Assembly (NCBI GenBank): GCA_045611845.1
Contig: JAZKXZ010000028.1
Span: forward strand, 1-54,705
Direction: 5' to 3'
Source: Enterocola sp045611845
GTDB taxonomy: Bacteria; Bacteroidota; Bacteroidia; Bacteroidales; Paludibacteraceae
Length of the DNA stretch: 54,705 nt
Of this stretch, positions 1 through 7,846 are shown in pieces. The notes below the pieces were generated by a model. It saw only the letters and a list, made by a program, of their open reading frames with translations. It made no database searches and was not told the origin of the DNA. Both the position numbers and the translations under genes were made by a program. The first letter of the stretch is position 1; every line of letters begins with the position of its first letter.

Positions 1-255
1 TGCCGTTGTTGGTTTTTACGCCACATGCTAGTGCTGTGCCACCTGCAGCAGAGTCGGTTACTTTATGGCTTGCAGAGTATGTTTTTGAAAGTCCAATGTA
101 ATTTGCACGTTCAAAGTGGTTTGGTGAGTCTAATTTGCACATTTGGTTTAACCCCATGCCGTCACCAATAATAAAAATAACTTGTTTTACTGGTTCACTG
201 GCGAAGGTTGAGATGCTTAGTGCCAATGTTGATAAAATGATAAGTAAATGTTTCA
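1..255 (-). CDS. Alkaline phosphatase, N-terminal fragment (cut by window edge)
   Basis: Reading the minus strand from the ATG at 253-255 gives 85 residues running off the window. The protein begins with a signal peptide (MKHLLIILSTLALSISTFA), followed by a metal-binding IIGDGMG motif and then VTDSAAGGTALACGVKT. These are the metal-site aspartate and the DSAA-G-TA nucleophile-serine motif of the alkaline phosphatase family. Such enzymes hydrolyse phosphate monoesters outside the cytoplasm using zinc and magnesium. Family assignment rests on these two motifs in the right order and spacing. The exact substrate and full length cannot be judged. It lies just downstream of the MerR-type gene on the same strand (18 bp gap). 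Confidence 0.85.
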
Positions 256-273
256 TTGTATTTAAATTAATTT

Positions 274-618
274 CTAACTTTCTTTAAAATTATTAAGTTC
301 CTTTCTAATTTCTTCAAGTTGAGCTCTAACAGATAGAAGTTCATCTATTATTGAGATAGTGTCGTATTTTTTGTTTTTATTCCTTACGAGTTGGGCTTTA
401 ACACCTTTGAGTGTCATGCCTTTTGTTACACTATAATAATGAATCTGTTTTATGAGTTCAATATCTTTTTTAGTGTATTTTCTATTGCCTTTTAGGTTGG
501 TATCAGGCTTAAGTGTAGGAAATTCTTTTTCCCAAAAACGAAGGGTAGAGGCGTGTATTTTAAACATTTCTGCTACCTCTGTTATGGAATAATAATATTT
601 TTCTTTTTCCTGACTCAT
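274..618 (-). CDS. MerR family transcriptional regulator
   Basis: This is a 114-residue protein. Residues about 9-78 form a MerR-type winged helix-turn-helix (YSITEVAEMFKIHASTLRFWEKE, then a wing ending in a GMTLKGVKAQL-like helix). A short C-terminal helix (about 88-112) follows that could dimerise it. There is no cysteine-rich or drug-binding effector domain, so no inducer can be proposed. The start codon overlaps the stop codon of the upstream M23 peptidase by one base (TAATG), so the two are probably co-transcribed and translationally coupled. Small MerR proteins next to M23 peptidases are familiar in Bacteroidota. The 13-bp inverted repeat over the shared promoter could be its operator, but that is inference. 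Confidence 0.88.
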   Translation of the reverse strand: MSQEKEKYYYSITEVAEMFKIHASTLRFWEKEFPTLKPDTNLKGNRKYTKKDIELIKQIHYYSVTKGMTLKGVKAQLVRNKNKKYDTISIIDELLSVRAQLEEIRKELNNFKES

Positions 619-1610
619 TAGTCAAATGTTTTTGAACTGTTTGAAGAAATACGTACCATATTATCGTATTCTTCTGGTGATAGGTCTTGGAAGTAATAGT
701 TTTGAGGGTTTTGTGGTTTGCCCTTGTATCTTACTTCGTAGTGTAGGTGAGGACCTGTGGATTTACCTGTGTTACCTACAAAGGCTATCACATCGCCACG
801 TTTTACTTTTAGGCCTTTTCTAAGACCTTTTTGGAATTTGTGGCAGTGTGCGTATAGGGTAACATAACCGTATCCGTGATTTATAATAACGCAGTTGCCG
901 TAGCCTGTTTTATCCCAAGATATTTTTTCGATTACACCGTCGGCTGTGGCAAAAATTTCGGTGCCTGTTGGGGCAGAGAAGTCCATACCTTTGTGGAAAC
1001 GAATGGTTTTATAAATAGGGTCTATGCGGCGGCCATAGCCAGATGCTGTGCGTTTAAGGTCTTTGTTTAGAATAGGTTGTATTGATGGAATGTGAAGAAG
1101 TTTATCTTCATTTTGTTTTGCAAGTACCATAAGCTCGTCGAAAGAGTTTGATTGGGTGTAAAGCATTCTGTTTAGTTTGTCAATCTTTTTCGATGTGCTT
1201 TTAACTAGCGATGCTGTGCGGAAGTCGTCCCATTTGTCGTAGCGAGCGGTGGCGTCGTAGTTGCCAGTTCTTAGTATATATGGGATAGAATCGGCTTCTA
1301 GCATTACACGGTAGAAATTATTGTCGCGCTCTTGGATAATATCCATTATCTCTAAGGCGTGGTCTAGTTTTTTTGATAAAATTTCGTATTGGGTAGCTAT
1401 TTCTTCATTTTCTTTTTGAAGTTTTTTTGCCGATGGCGATGGTAAAATGAAAATAAAGAAAAGGAAGAATGCAAAACCTAGTAATGCACTTGTAAATATA
1501 AAACGAAGTACACCCTTAGTCTTGTACCAAAAGGTGTATTCAACCTTCTCGTACTTAAGGGTTTTCTTGTTGAACTTATATTGTGGTGCGTTAGGTTTGA
1601 AAAAAGACAT
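618..1610 (-). CDS. Membrane-anchored M23 family metallopeptidase
   Basis: The protein has 330 residues. A cytoplasmic N-terminus of about 34 residues is followed by one transmembrane segment (about 35-57). A coiled-coil-prone periplasmic linker follows, then a LytM/M23 domain (about 185-295). The zinc ligands are visible as FHKGMDFSAP (His and Asp) and the GPHLHYEVR motif (HxH). M23 enzymes cut peptidoglycan cross-bridges. Having both motifs intact suggests an active hydrolase rather than a degenerate EnvC/NlpD-type activator. The start ATG at 1608-1610 follows a TAnnTTTG promoter element. The gene is co-transcribed with the MerR-type gene (one-base overlap). Confidence 0.92.
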   Translation of the reverse strand: MSFFKPNAPQYKFNKKTLKYEKVEYTFWYKTKGVLRFIFTSALLGFAFFLFFIFILPSPSAKKLQKENEEIATQYEILSKKLDHALEIMDIIQERDNNFYRVMLEADSIPYILRTGNYDATARYDKWDDFRTASLVKSTSKKIDKLNRMLYTQSNSFDELMVLAKQNEDKLLHIPSIQPILNKDLKRTASGYGRRIDPIYKTIRFHKGMDFSAPTGTEIFATADGVIEKISWDKTGYGNCVIINHGYGYVTLYAHCHKFQKGLRKGLKVKRGDVIAFVGNTGKSTGPHLHYEVRYKGKPQNPQNYYFQDLSPEEYDNMVRISSNSSKTFD

Positions 1611-1616
1611 AACTCA

Positions 1617-1666
1617 ATTTTGGATTATAGACGCAAAAATATAAAATTTTGCTTATAATCCAAAAT
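1617..1666. repeat. 50-nt near-perfect inverted repeat over the M23/merR promoter
   Basis: Perfect 13-bp arms ATTTTGGATTATA (1617-1629) and TATAATCCAAAAT (1654-1666) enclose a second inner pair GCAAAA (1633-1638) / TTTTGC (1647-1652). The minus-strand -7 element TATTTTTG (plus positions 1634-1641) lies inside the loop region. The symmetry is therefore centred on the promoter of the M23-merR operon and could be an operator, or a hairpin at the 5' end of the transcript. Confidence 0.75.
1634..1641 (-). promoter_or_regulatory. -7 promoter element (TATTTTTG) for M23-merR
   Basis: It matches the Bacteroidota primary sigma -7 consensus TAnnTTTG on the minus strand and sits 24 bp upstream of the M23 start codon. 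No clear -33 TTTG was confirmed. Confidence 0.55.
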
Positions 1667-1667
1667 A

Positions 1668-1760
1668 ATTAGGAATTTTTGGAGCAGCGAGAGCAATGAT
1701 AAGCTTGCTTAAGCATTGCCGAGTCGTGTAAAAAATCACGAACGAAGTTCGTAATTAAAT
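1668..1760 (+). repeat. Composite intergenic hairpin repeat, copy 1
   Basis: In order it contains one heptad-like unit (AATTAGGAAT, 1668-1677), TTTT, hairpin 1 (1691-1723), an A-rich spacer ending in ATCA, hairpin 2 and an AT-rich end. In hairpin 1, GCAATG pairs with CATTGC and TAAGC with GCTTA around a TT loop. Hairpin 2 is ACGAAC-GAA-GTTCGT (1738-1752). The 33 bases at 1691-1723 are identical to the reverse complement of 27251-27283. The element lies between the divergent M23 and purN promoters, so it is not simply a transcription terminator. Confidence 0.85.
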
Positions 1761-1783
1761 TTTATAAAATCCTTATTTTTTAT

Positions 1784-1791
1784 TAATTTTG
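1784..1791 (+). promoter_or_regulatory. -7 promoter element (TAATTTTG) for purN
   Basis: It matches TAnnTTTG. The next ATG in frame is at 1801, giving a very short leader. The upstream TTG in the same frame (1789) lies within the promoter element, which rules it out as the start codon. Confidence 0.55.
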
Positions 1792-1800
1792 TGCCCGATT

Positions 1801-2358
1801 ATGAAAAAAGTAGCAATTTTAGCGTCAGGCTCAGGTAGTAATGCTGAGAATATTATAAAATATTTCTTAGGTAATGAGAATGTAGAAGTTCCGTTTGTAA
1901 TTTCTAACAGAAGAGAAGTATATGTGCACGAAAGATGTAAATATCTTGGTGTGCCATCGTATGTAATGCCTAAAGCAGATTTTGAGAATGGGGCAGTGAC
2001 TAAGTTTCTTGTGGAAAACAATATAGACTTGGTTGTGCTTGCTGGATTCCTACTTCGAGTGCCAAACGATATGCTTGAGGCTTTTCCAAACAAAGTGATA
2101 AATATTCACCCTTCACTACTGCCTAAATATGGTGGTAAGGGTATGTATGGTGATAATGTTCACAAGGCTGTGGTGGAAAACAAAGAAACAGAAAGTGGTA
2201 TTACCATTCACTTTTTAAACGAAAGATTTGACGAAGGTGAGCATATTGCTCAATATAAATGTGAGGTATTGCCTACAGATACACCAGATGATGTGGCCTC
2301 TAAGGTGCATGCTTTGGAGTATGAGTGGTATCCAAAGGTAATTGAGAAGGTTTTATAA
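1801..2358 (+). CDS. purN: Phosphoribosylglycinamide formyltransferase
   Basis: The protein has 185 residues, normal for PurN. It transfers a formyl group from 10-formyl-tetrahydrofolate to GAR in purine synthesis. The N-terminal ASGSGSNAENII is the phosphate-binding loop. The INIHPSLLPKYGGKGMYG segment carries the catalytic Asn/His, and ESGITIHFLNERFDEG contains the catalytic Asp region. The ATG at 1801 was chosen because it begins MKKVAILASGSGSN and the upstream TTG overlaps the promoter. It is monocistronic, ending at a bidirectional terminator facing the zinc-ribbon gene. Confidence 0.95.
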   Translation: MKKVAILASGSGSNAENIIKYFLGNENVEVPFVISNRREVYVHERCKYLGVPSYVMPKADFENGAVTKFLVENNIDLVVLAGFLLRVPNDMLEAFPNKVINIHPSLLPKYGGKGMYGDNVHKAVVENKETESGITIHFLNERFDEGEHIAQYKCEVLPTDTPDDVASKVHALEYEWYPKVIEKVL

Positions 2359-2371
2359 TAAAAGGTATAAT

Positions 2372-2408
2372 AAAAAAAAGGTGGTTTCAAATGAAACCAC
2401 CTTTTTTT
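2372..2408. terminator. Bidirectional intrinsic terminator between purN and the zinc-ribbon gene
   Basis: Perfect stem GGTGGTTTC / GAAACCACC with loop AAAT, flanked by an A run on the left and a T run on the right, so it can stop transcription from both sides. Confidence 0.9.
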
Positions 2409-2416
2409 ATGTTGTA

Positions 2417-3199
2417 TTATCTTTTCTTTGTTGGTGCTGGAGCTTCTTCTACTACTACACCTGCTAGTTCTGGGTCGATGATGATACGGCCGCAGTGTTC
2501 GCAAACGATAATTTTCTTTCTTAAACGAATGTCTAGTTGACGTTGAGCTGGGATTTTGTTGAAGCAACCACCGCAAGCGTCACGTTGGATGTAAACCACA
2601 CCAAGACCATTCATAGCATTTTTACGAATACGTTTAAATGCAGCAAGTAAACGTGGCTCAATTAATGCTTCTAATGTTTTAGCTTGTTCTCTAAGTTCTT
2701 CTTCTTCTTTCTTAGTGCTTACGATAATGCTATCTAACTCAGCTTTTTTGTCGTCTAGATCTTTAGCTTTTTCTGCAAGTAGAGCATTAGCTTTGTCTTG
2801 TTCGTCAAGTTTGTATTTAATGCTTGCTTCGAACTCTCTAATTTTCTTTTCGTATGCCTTAATATTAAGTTCTTCAAAAGAAACTTCTCTGCTTAGTTTT
2901 TCGTATTCTAGGTTGTTACGAACATTATCCATTTGTTCTTTGTAACGAGCCATGCTTTCCCCTGAAACTCTAATAGCTTCTTGAAGTTTGCCTATTTCTA
3001 GTGTTAGAGATTCGCAGTCTTTATTGAAGTTTTGGATACGAGTTTGTAAACCAATGATTTCGTCTTCTAAATCTTGTACTTCACGTGGAAGCTCGCCACG
3101 TAAAATTTTGATTTTGTCTATTTGAGACATAATGCATTGTAAATCATATAGAGCTTTAAGTTTTTGCTCTACTGAAATTTCTTTTGTTTTTTCTGTCAT
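2417..3199 (-). CDS. Coiled-coil protein with C4-type zinc ribbon (COG1579-like)
   Basis: This 260-residue protein is nearly all long helical hairpin (about 10-190, heptad-rich Glu/Lys/Leu). It ends in a zinc ribbon whose four cysteines are visible as CGGC (about 209-212) and CEHC (about 235-238). It belongs to the family often labelled 'C4-type zinc ribbon domain protein', thought to bind nucleic acid, with no settled biochemical role. It follows the NIF3-like gene with a 4-bp gap. This zinc-ribbon plus NIF3 neighbourhood is common in Bacteroidota. Function beyond zinc and probable nucleic acid binding is not supported here. Confidence 0.88.
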   Translation of the reverse strand: MTEKTKEISVEQKLKALYDLQCIMSQIDKIKILRGELPREVQDLEDEIIGLQTRIQNFNKDCESLTLEIGKLQEAIRVSGESMARYKEQMDNVRNNLEYEKLSREVSFEELNIKAYEKKIREFEASIKYKLDEQDKANALLAEKAKDLDDKKAELDSIIVSTKKEEEELREQAKTLEALIEPRLLAAFKRIRKNAMNGLGVVYIQRDACGGCFNKIPAQRQLDIRLRKKIIVCEHCGRIIIDPELAGVVVEEAPAPTKKR

Positions 3200-3203
3200 A
3201 TCG

Positions 3204-3983
3204 TTAGAAGTAATTTATTGGACTTTTATCTGTTTTTGCTAAATAGACGGCAAAGTTAGGAATTTTTTTTGAAAAAACTGAAAAAAATAAATCTTTTATC
3301 TCTATCTCTGTTTCAAAATGCCCTGCGTCTATAAGTAGTATGCCCTCCTCGCTTGAGAAGAAATCGTGGTGTTTTATATCTCCACAGATGTATGCGTTGG
3401 CTTCTGCTTTCATTGCGCTAGCAATAAGTGAGGCACCGCTACCTCCACAGAATGCTACTTTTTTTATTGGTTTTTCTTTTTCGAGGCTGTATCTCACTGT
3501 GTTTAGAGTAAATGCGTTTTTCACATGTGCGATAAAATCCATAGGGCTCATAGCCTCTTTAAGCTCTCCCATAATGCCTAAACCAAAATCTCCGTTTGCA
3601 TCTTTGTTTAGAAAATCTACATTTTGTAGGCCTAGTTTTTCTGCCATTTTAAAACTAATGCCGTGGCGTGATTTGTCTACTGGTGTGTGGCAGCAATAGA
3701 TGGCAATGTCGTTTTTAATGGCAAGACGCACACAGCGTTCGGTGTAGGTGTCCCTAGAAATCTTTTTCAGGCCATTGATAAACAATGGGTGGTGAGAGAT
3801 AATGAAGTTGCATTTCTTTTCGATGGCTTCGTGGATGCTCTTTTCGGTGATGTCGAAACAGATAAGAATGCCAGTGGTTTCTGCGTTTTCATTATCTATC
3901 AATAAACCAGAATTATCCCAAATCTCTTGCGAGAATTTGGGATATTCAGATTCTATTATATTTACTATTTCTCTAGTGGTCAT
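3204..3983 (-). CDS. NIF3-like dinuclear metal centre protein (DUF34)
   Basis: The protein has 259 residues. The metal ligands of the family are visible: IISHHPLFINGLKKI (HH), CHTPVDKSRHGIS (Asp) and the C-terminal ICGDIKHHDF / IDAGHFETE (His, Glu). NIF3 proteins form hexameric rings with two metal ions per subunit. A GTP-cyclohydrolase or metal-related role has been suggested but is not settled. The start codon overlaps the stop of the pullulanase gene by one base (TAATG), indicating coupling. Confidence 0.92.
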   Translation of the reverse strand: MTTREIVNIIESEYPKFSQEIWDNSGLLIDNENAETTGILICFDITEKSIHEAIEKKCNFIISHHPLFINGLKKISRDTYTERCVRLAIKNDIAIYCCHTPVDKSRHGISFKMAEKLGLQNVDFLNKDANGDFGLGIMGELKEAMSPMDFIAHVKNAFTLNTVRYSLEKEKPIKKVAFCGGSGASLIASAMKAEANAYICGDIKHHDFFSSEEGILLIDAGHFETEIEIKDLFFSVFSKKIPNFAVYLAKTDKSPINYF

Positions 3984-5986
3984 TATTTTTTGTAAAGAAC
4001 CATTGTAGAAGAAGCAGGTACGTTTAGTACTGGTTGGTTCCAGTTGAAGATACCGCTTGGTTTTACTTCTTCACCGTTGCAAGCAATAGTCCAGTTTTCT
4101 TGTGGAATATTTAAAGAAATATTGTGTCTGTTACCATTGTGTACAACTAGGATTTTGCTCCAGCTGTCGCCTACTGCTGCACCGTCTAGTGTGTAAGCTA
4201 CCACGCATTGTTGACCTGTGAATAGGAATTGTAGGTTGCGTTGTAGGTCTGCAGTGCTAGTCATTCTGAATGCTGGGTGTGCTTTCTTCATTTGGATTAA
4301 ACCTTTATAGTAGTTGTACATATCAAGGTTTGTGTGTTTGAAGTTCCAGTCAATTTGGTTGATGCTGTCTGGAGATTGGTATGAGTTGTGTACACCTTTT
4401 TTGTTTCTCATTAGTTCTTCGCCAGCGTAGATGAATGGTACACCTTGTGATAGGAATACAACACTTTGAGAAAGACGGTTAAATTTACGTTTTTCTAGTG
4501 GTGTAGCTCCGTATGGAGAAGAATAGTTGATTTTGTCCACTAAGCAAAGGTCGTCGTGACAAGATACATAGTTGATTACTTGTGATGGCTGTGCTGCGTA
4601 TGGGAAGTTTACATATTTAACTAAACCATAGTGGATGCTATCGTGTTCGGTAGATGCTACTACGCTAAATTTGATAGTTTCGTCGTAGCCTTGGTAACCA
4701 GCTGCGAATGCAGGTTCTTTTGCGTTAGCCCAGCTACCTTTTAGGGCGTCGCGGATGTCGTCGCTAAATACTGCGATGCCTGGCATTCTGCCCACGTGTT
4801 GTTTCACTGCACGTTCTTCGTATGGAAGTGGAGAGTCGCCTGCTGTCCAACCTTCACCGTAGATGAAGATAGTAGGGTCGATTTCGTCCATTGCTTTACG
4901 AATTTCGTTCATTGTGGTGATGTCGTGAATAGCCATAAGGTCGAAACGGAAACCGTCTACGTGGTATTCTTTCACCCAATATTTAAGTGATTCAACGATA
5001 TATTTGCGTACCATAGCGCGTTCTGAAGCAGTTTCGTTGCCGCAACCAGATGCGTTAGAGTAAGAACCGTCTGCGTTTTGACGATAGTAGTAATCTGGCA
5101 CTGTGCGTGTGAATGGGTGATTTTCCCATGTAGCTGTGTGGTTGTAAACCACGTCCATAATTACTCTAATGCCGTTTTTGTGTAGGCTTTGTACCATTTG
5201 TTTAAATTCTTTGATACGGCTGATTGGATCGTATGGGTCTGTAGCGTAGCTACCTTCTGGTACATTGAAGTTTGCTGGGTCGTAACCCCAGTTATAGACA
5301 TTTTTTTCTAGAGTTGTTTCGTCGATAGACGCATAGTCGAATGCTGGAAGTAGGTGAACGTGTGTTACGCCTAGTTCTTTAAGGTGGTCGATACCAGTAG
5401 ATTGACCAAAGTCATTTACTGTGCCTTCTTCTGTGAATGCTAGGAATTTACCTTTGTTTTTCATACCTGAAGTAGGAGATACAGAGAAGTCGCGCACGTG
5501 AACTTCGTAAAGTGAAATTTCGTTGAAGTTGTTAAGTACTGGAGATTTATCTTCTGCCCAACCTTCTGGGTTTGTATCTGCCATATCGATCACAGCACCT
5601 CTCACTCCGTTTACACCAACAGCTTTTGCGTAAGCGCCAACAGATTCGTCAAGCCAATTGCCTTCGAAAAGGATTTGGAATGTGTAGAATTTACCTTTAA
5701 GGTCTTCGTCGAAGCTTGTAGACCAAACACCTTTGCCATCGTAGTCCATATCTACAGAGCAAAGTCTGTCGCCACCTAGACCAGCGTCGTAGATGTGTAC
5801 TTTTACTTGTTCTGCTTCTGGAGACCAAAGTTTAAATGTGGTAAGATTTGGGGTGTATGTGTATTCAAGGTCGTTACCCTCATACACTGGGTAATCGTGG
5901 AATGAACTGTATTTTTGAGGTTTTTCTGTACAAGAAGACATAGCGAATAGTAAAATAAATAGTGCGTAAATTAATTTTTTATACAT
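3983..5986 (-). CDS. pulA: Type I pullulanase, outer-surface lipoprotein
   Basis: The protein has 667 residues. A lipoprotein signal (LFILLFAMSSC, Cys about 19) is followed by an N-terminal CBM48-type beta-sandwich (about 45-150) and a GH13 catalytic barrel. GH13 regions are seen in order: VMDVVYNHTA; GFRFDLMAIHD with the nucleophile Asp; FIYGEGWT with the acid/base Glu; and YVSCHDDLCL with the transition-state Asp. YNWGYDP is the marker for type I pullulanases. The enzyme cuts alpha-1,6 branches in pullulan or starch. It heads a three-gene operon with the NIF3-like and zinc-ribbon genes, which have no obvious link to starch. A lipobox suggests membrane anchoring. Confidence 0.93.
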   Translation of the reverse strand: MYKKLIYALFILLFAMSSCTEKPQKYSSFHDYPVYEGNDLEYTYTPNLTTFKLWSPEAEQVKVHIYDAGLGGDRLCSVDMDYDGKGVWSTSFDEDLKGKFYTFQILFEGNWLDESVGAYAKAVGVNGVRGAVIDMADTNPEGWAEDKSPVLNNFNEISLYEVHVRDFSVSPTSGMKNKGKFLAFTEEGTVNDFGQSTGIDHLKELGVTHVHLLPAFDYASIDETTLEKNVYNWGYDPANFNVPEGSYATDPYDPISRIKEFKQMVQSLHKNGIRVIMDVVYNHTATWENHPFTRTVPDYYYRQNADGSYSNASGCGNETASERAMVRKYIVESLKYWVKEYHVDGFRFDLMAIHDITTMNEIRKAMDEIDPTIFIYGEGWTAGDSPLPYEERAVKQHVGRMPGIAVFSDDIRDALKGSWANAKEPAFAAGYQGYDETIKFSVVASTEHDSIHYGLVKYVNFPYAAQPSQVINYVSCHDDLCLVDKINYSSPYGATPLEKRKFNRLSQSVVFLSQGVPFIYAGEELMRNKKGVHNSYQSPDSINQIDWNFKHTNLDMYNYYKGLIQMKKAHPAFRMTSTADLQRNLQFLFTGQQCVVAYTLDGAAVGDSWSKILVVHNGNRHNISLNIPQENWTIACNGEEVKPSGIFNWNQPVLNVPASSTMVLYKK

Positions 5987-6070
5987 GATTCTTATAGTTA
6001 AATTGTGTGCTTTATAATTAAGGTTAGTAAGTTTTTAATTCATAGGCTATAAGGTTCAACATAATTTTTG

Positions 6071-6078
6071 CAAAAGTA
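6071..6078 (-). promoter_or_regulatory. -7 promoter element (TACTTTTG) for the pullulanase operon
   Basis: It matches TAnnTTTG on the minus strand about 85 bp upstream of the pullulanase start. Confidence 0.5.
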
Positions 6079-6110
6079 TTAAAAAAAAACAAAATTTCCT
6101 AAAATTTAAT

Positions 6111-6145
6111 GAGGAATTAGGAACTAGAAGTTAGGAATTAGGTAA
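6111..6145 (-). repeat. Heptanucleotide tandem array A
   Basis: Five 7-bp units on the plus strand (gaggaat, taggaac, tagaagt, taggaat, taggtaa), followed by ATTTT. It has the same register and motif as the arrays at 21721, 27299 and 45272. The strand given is nominal, because this array reads as TAGGAAT on the plus strand. Confidence 0.75.
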
Positions 6146-6153
6146 TTTTATTA

Positions 6154-6161
6154 TAACTTTG
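6154..6161 (+). promoter_or_regulatory. -7 promoter element (TAACTTTG) for nfeD-SPFH
   Basis: It matches TAnnTTTG. The possible GTG start at 6161 is the last base of this element, so translation must begin downstream, at ATG 6194. Confidence 0.55.
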
Positions 6162-6193
6162 TGATAAATAGTAGTAATTTTAAGAATAGGATT

Positions 6194-6625
6194 ATGGAAA
6201 TTTATGTAGTATGGCTTATTGTGGCACTAGTTCTGCTTATAGTGGAACTCTTTACGGCAAGTTTTGGCGTGGTTTGCTTCTCTTTTGGGGCTGCGGCGGC
6301 TGGCATTGCTGCGTATTTTAATTTGGGCACAGTGTGGCAATTGGCACTTTTTTCTATAGTGTCGTTTGTGGCTTTTGTGTTTATTCGCCCTGTGATAGTG
6401 AAGTTTTTACTTAAAAAGAAAGACGAAGTGCTTACAAATGCCGATGCGGTGGTGGGTAGAATAGGCGTGGTGACAGAGGAAATAAACGCTGATAAAAACA
6501 CTGGTCGCGTAAAAATAGACGGCGACGACTGGAAGGCAGTCTCTTCTGAAAATATTGCCGTGGGCGAAAAAGTGGAAGTAATGAGCCGTGAAAGTATAAT
6601 TTTGAATGTAAAACCTTTAAAATAA
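6194..6625 (+). CDS. NfeD family membrane protein
   Basis: The protein has 143 residues from the ATG at 6194. The longer reading from GTG 6161 would begin inside the promoter. Three hydrophobic segments (about 4-26, 28-48 and 50-66) precede a short linker and a C-terminal OB-fold. That fold contains GRIGVVTEEI...GRVKIDGDDWKAVSSENIAVGEKVEV, the NfeD C-terminal signature. It lacks the N-terminal serine protease domain of long NfeD. NfeD proteins work with SPFH partners in membrane quality control, and the next gene (8 bp downstream) is such a partner. Confidence 0.92.
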   Translation: MEIYVVWLIVALVLLIVELFTASFGVVCFSFGAAAAGIAAYFNLGTVWQLALFSIVSFVAFVFIRPVIVKFLLKKKDEVLTNADAVVGRIGVVTEEINADKNTGRVKIDGDDWKAVSSENIAVGEKVEVMSRESIILNVKPLK

Positions 6626-6632
6626 TAAAGTT

Positions 6633-7583
6633 ATGATTGAATTTTTGATTGTATTGTTGGTACTTGTGGTAATTTATATTTCACAAGGTATTAAAATTGT
6701 TTCTCAATCTGAAACAGTGATTATTGAACGTCTTGGAAAGTATAATCGTACTCTTCAAGCGGGTATTAACATAATTCTTCCTATTGTGGAAAAACCTAAA
6801 GCTACTGCGGTGCGTATGCCAAACGGCTTTATTGGTATGACAAAGAAGATAGACCTTCGCGAGCAAGTGATAGATTTCGACAAACAAAGCGTGATTACAA
6901 AAGACAACGTAATGACAGAGATTAACGCTCTGCTTTACTTCCAAATTGTAGATCCTGTGAAGAGTGTTTATGAAATTAAGAACTTGCCACTAGCTATAGA
7001 AAAACTTACTCAAACTACACTTCGTAACGTGGTGGGAGAAATGGAATTAGACGAAACTCTTACATCGCGCGATACTATTAATAATAAGCTTCGCGCTGTG
7101 CTAGATGACGCTACAAATAAATGGGGTGTGAAAGTAAATCGTGTTGAGCTTCAAGATATTACCCCTCCAGAAAGCATTCGTTTTGCAATGGAAAAACAAA
7201 TGCAAGCAGAACGTGACCGTCGTGCAGAAATTCTTAAAGCTGAAGGTGAAAAACAATCTGCAATTCTTAAATCTGAGGGTGAAAAATCTGCTGAAATCAA
7301 TGCTGCTGAAGCTGAAAAACAAGCAAGCATTTTGCGTGCGCAAGGTCTTGCAGAGGCTCAAGTGCTACAAGCAGAGGCAGAAGCAAAAGCTATTGCACAA
7401 ATCTCTGCTGCCGTGGCATCAAACAAAGGTTCAGACCCAGTGCAATATCTTCTTGCTATTAAGTATATTGAAGGCCTAAAAGAAATGACCTCTGGCAAAG
7501 ACAACAAAACTGTTTACCTACCATACGAAGCAACTGGAGTTCTTGGCTCGCTAGGTGGTATTAAGGATATATTTAATAAATAG
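6633..7583 (+). CDS. SPFH/band 7 domain protein (stomatin-like)
   Basis: The protein has 316 residues. An N-terminal hydrophobic segment (about 2-20) anchors it. The SPFH domain follows (about 20-180; ETVIIERLGKYNRTLQAGINIILP ... LRNVVGEMELDETLTSRDTIN). A long charged helix (about 185-265), with repeats of the type EILKAEGEKQSAILKSEGEK, makes the oligomerising coiled coil. A hydrophobic tail of about 50 residues follows. It resembles QmcA/stomatin-type proteins that form ring-like cages in the inner membrane. Pairing with NfeD supports a membrane proteostasis role. Confidence 0.93.
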   Translation: MIEFLIVLLVLVVIYISQGIKIVSQSETVIIERLGKYNRTLQAGINIILPIVEKPKATAVRMPNGFIGMTKKIDLREQVIDFDKQSVITKDNVMTEINALLYFQIVDPVKSVYEIKNLPLAIEKLTQTTLRNVVGEMELDETLTSRDTINNKLRAVLDDATNKWGVKVNRVELQDITPPESIRFAMEKQMQAERDRRAEILKAEGEKQSAILKSEGEKSAEINAAEAEKQASILRAQGLAEAQVLQAEAEAKAIAQISAAVASNKGSDPVQYLLAIKYIEGLKEMTSGKDNKTVYLPYEATGVLGSLGGIKDIFNK

Positions 7584-7613
7584 TTAGGGGTTGTTTCTAA
7601 CTATATCTAAATG

Positions 7614-7650
7614 AAAACCGCACTTGACGTTAGTGTCTTGTGCGGTTTTT
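7614..7650 (+). terminator. Intrinsic terminator after the SPFH gene
   Basis: Stem AAAACCGCAC / GTGCGGTTTT with a 16-nt loop, followed by T residues. Confidence 0.85.
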
Positions 7651-7680
7651 ATGTTGACTTTTTTTGGACGTTTTTTTATG

Positions 7681-7704
7681 TCTCTTAATAAGAGAGGTAG
7701 ATTT
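7681..7704 (+). promoter_or_regulatory. Palindromic direct repeat, copy 1 (possible operator)
   Basis: The 15-bp near-perfect palindrome TCTCTTAATAAGAGA plus GGTAGATTT. A second copy with the same arms and the same TAGATTT extension lies at 7847-7870. Confidence 0.5.
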
Positions 7705-7846
7705 AATGCAAATGTACTATTACCAAACAACTTATGCAAATATTTTTAAACAAAAATCTACAATTTTTAACAAGAAAATAAAAGTTTTCACCCTCCCCGA
7801 TATTTTTATATCACATACTATCAATAAGTTGCATTTAAAGGCTATT

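Noticed and set aside
1789..1800. TTG start of purN
   Set aside because: The TTG forms part of the promoter -7 element; ATG 1801 gives a normal-length protein.
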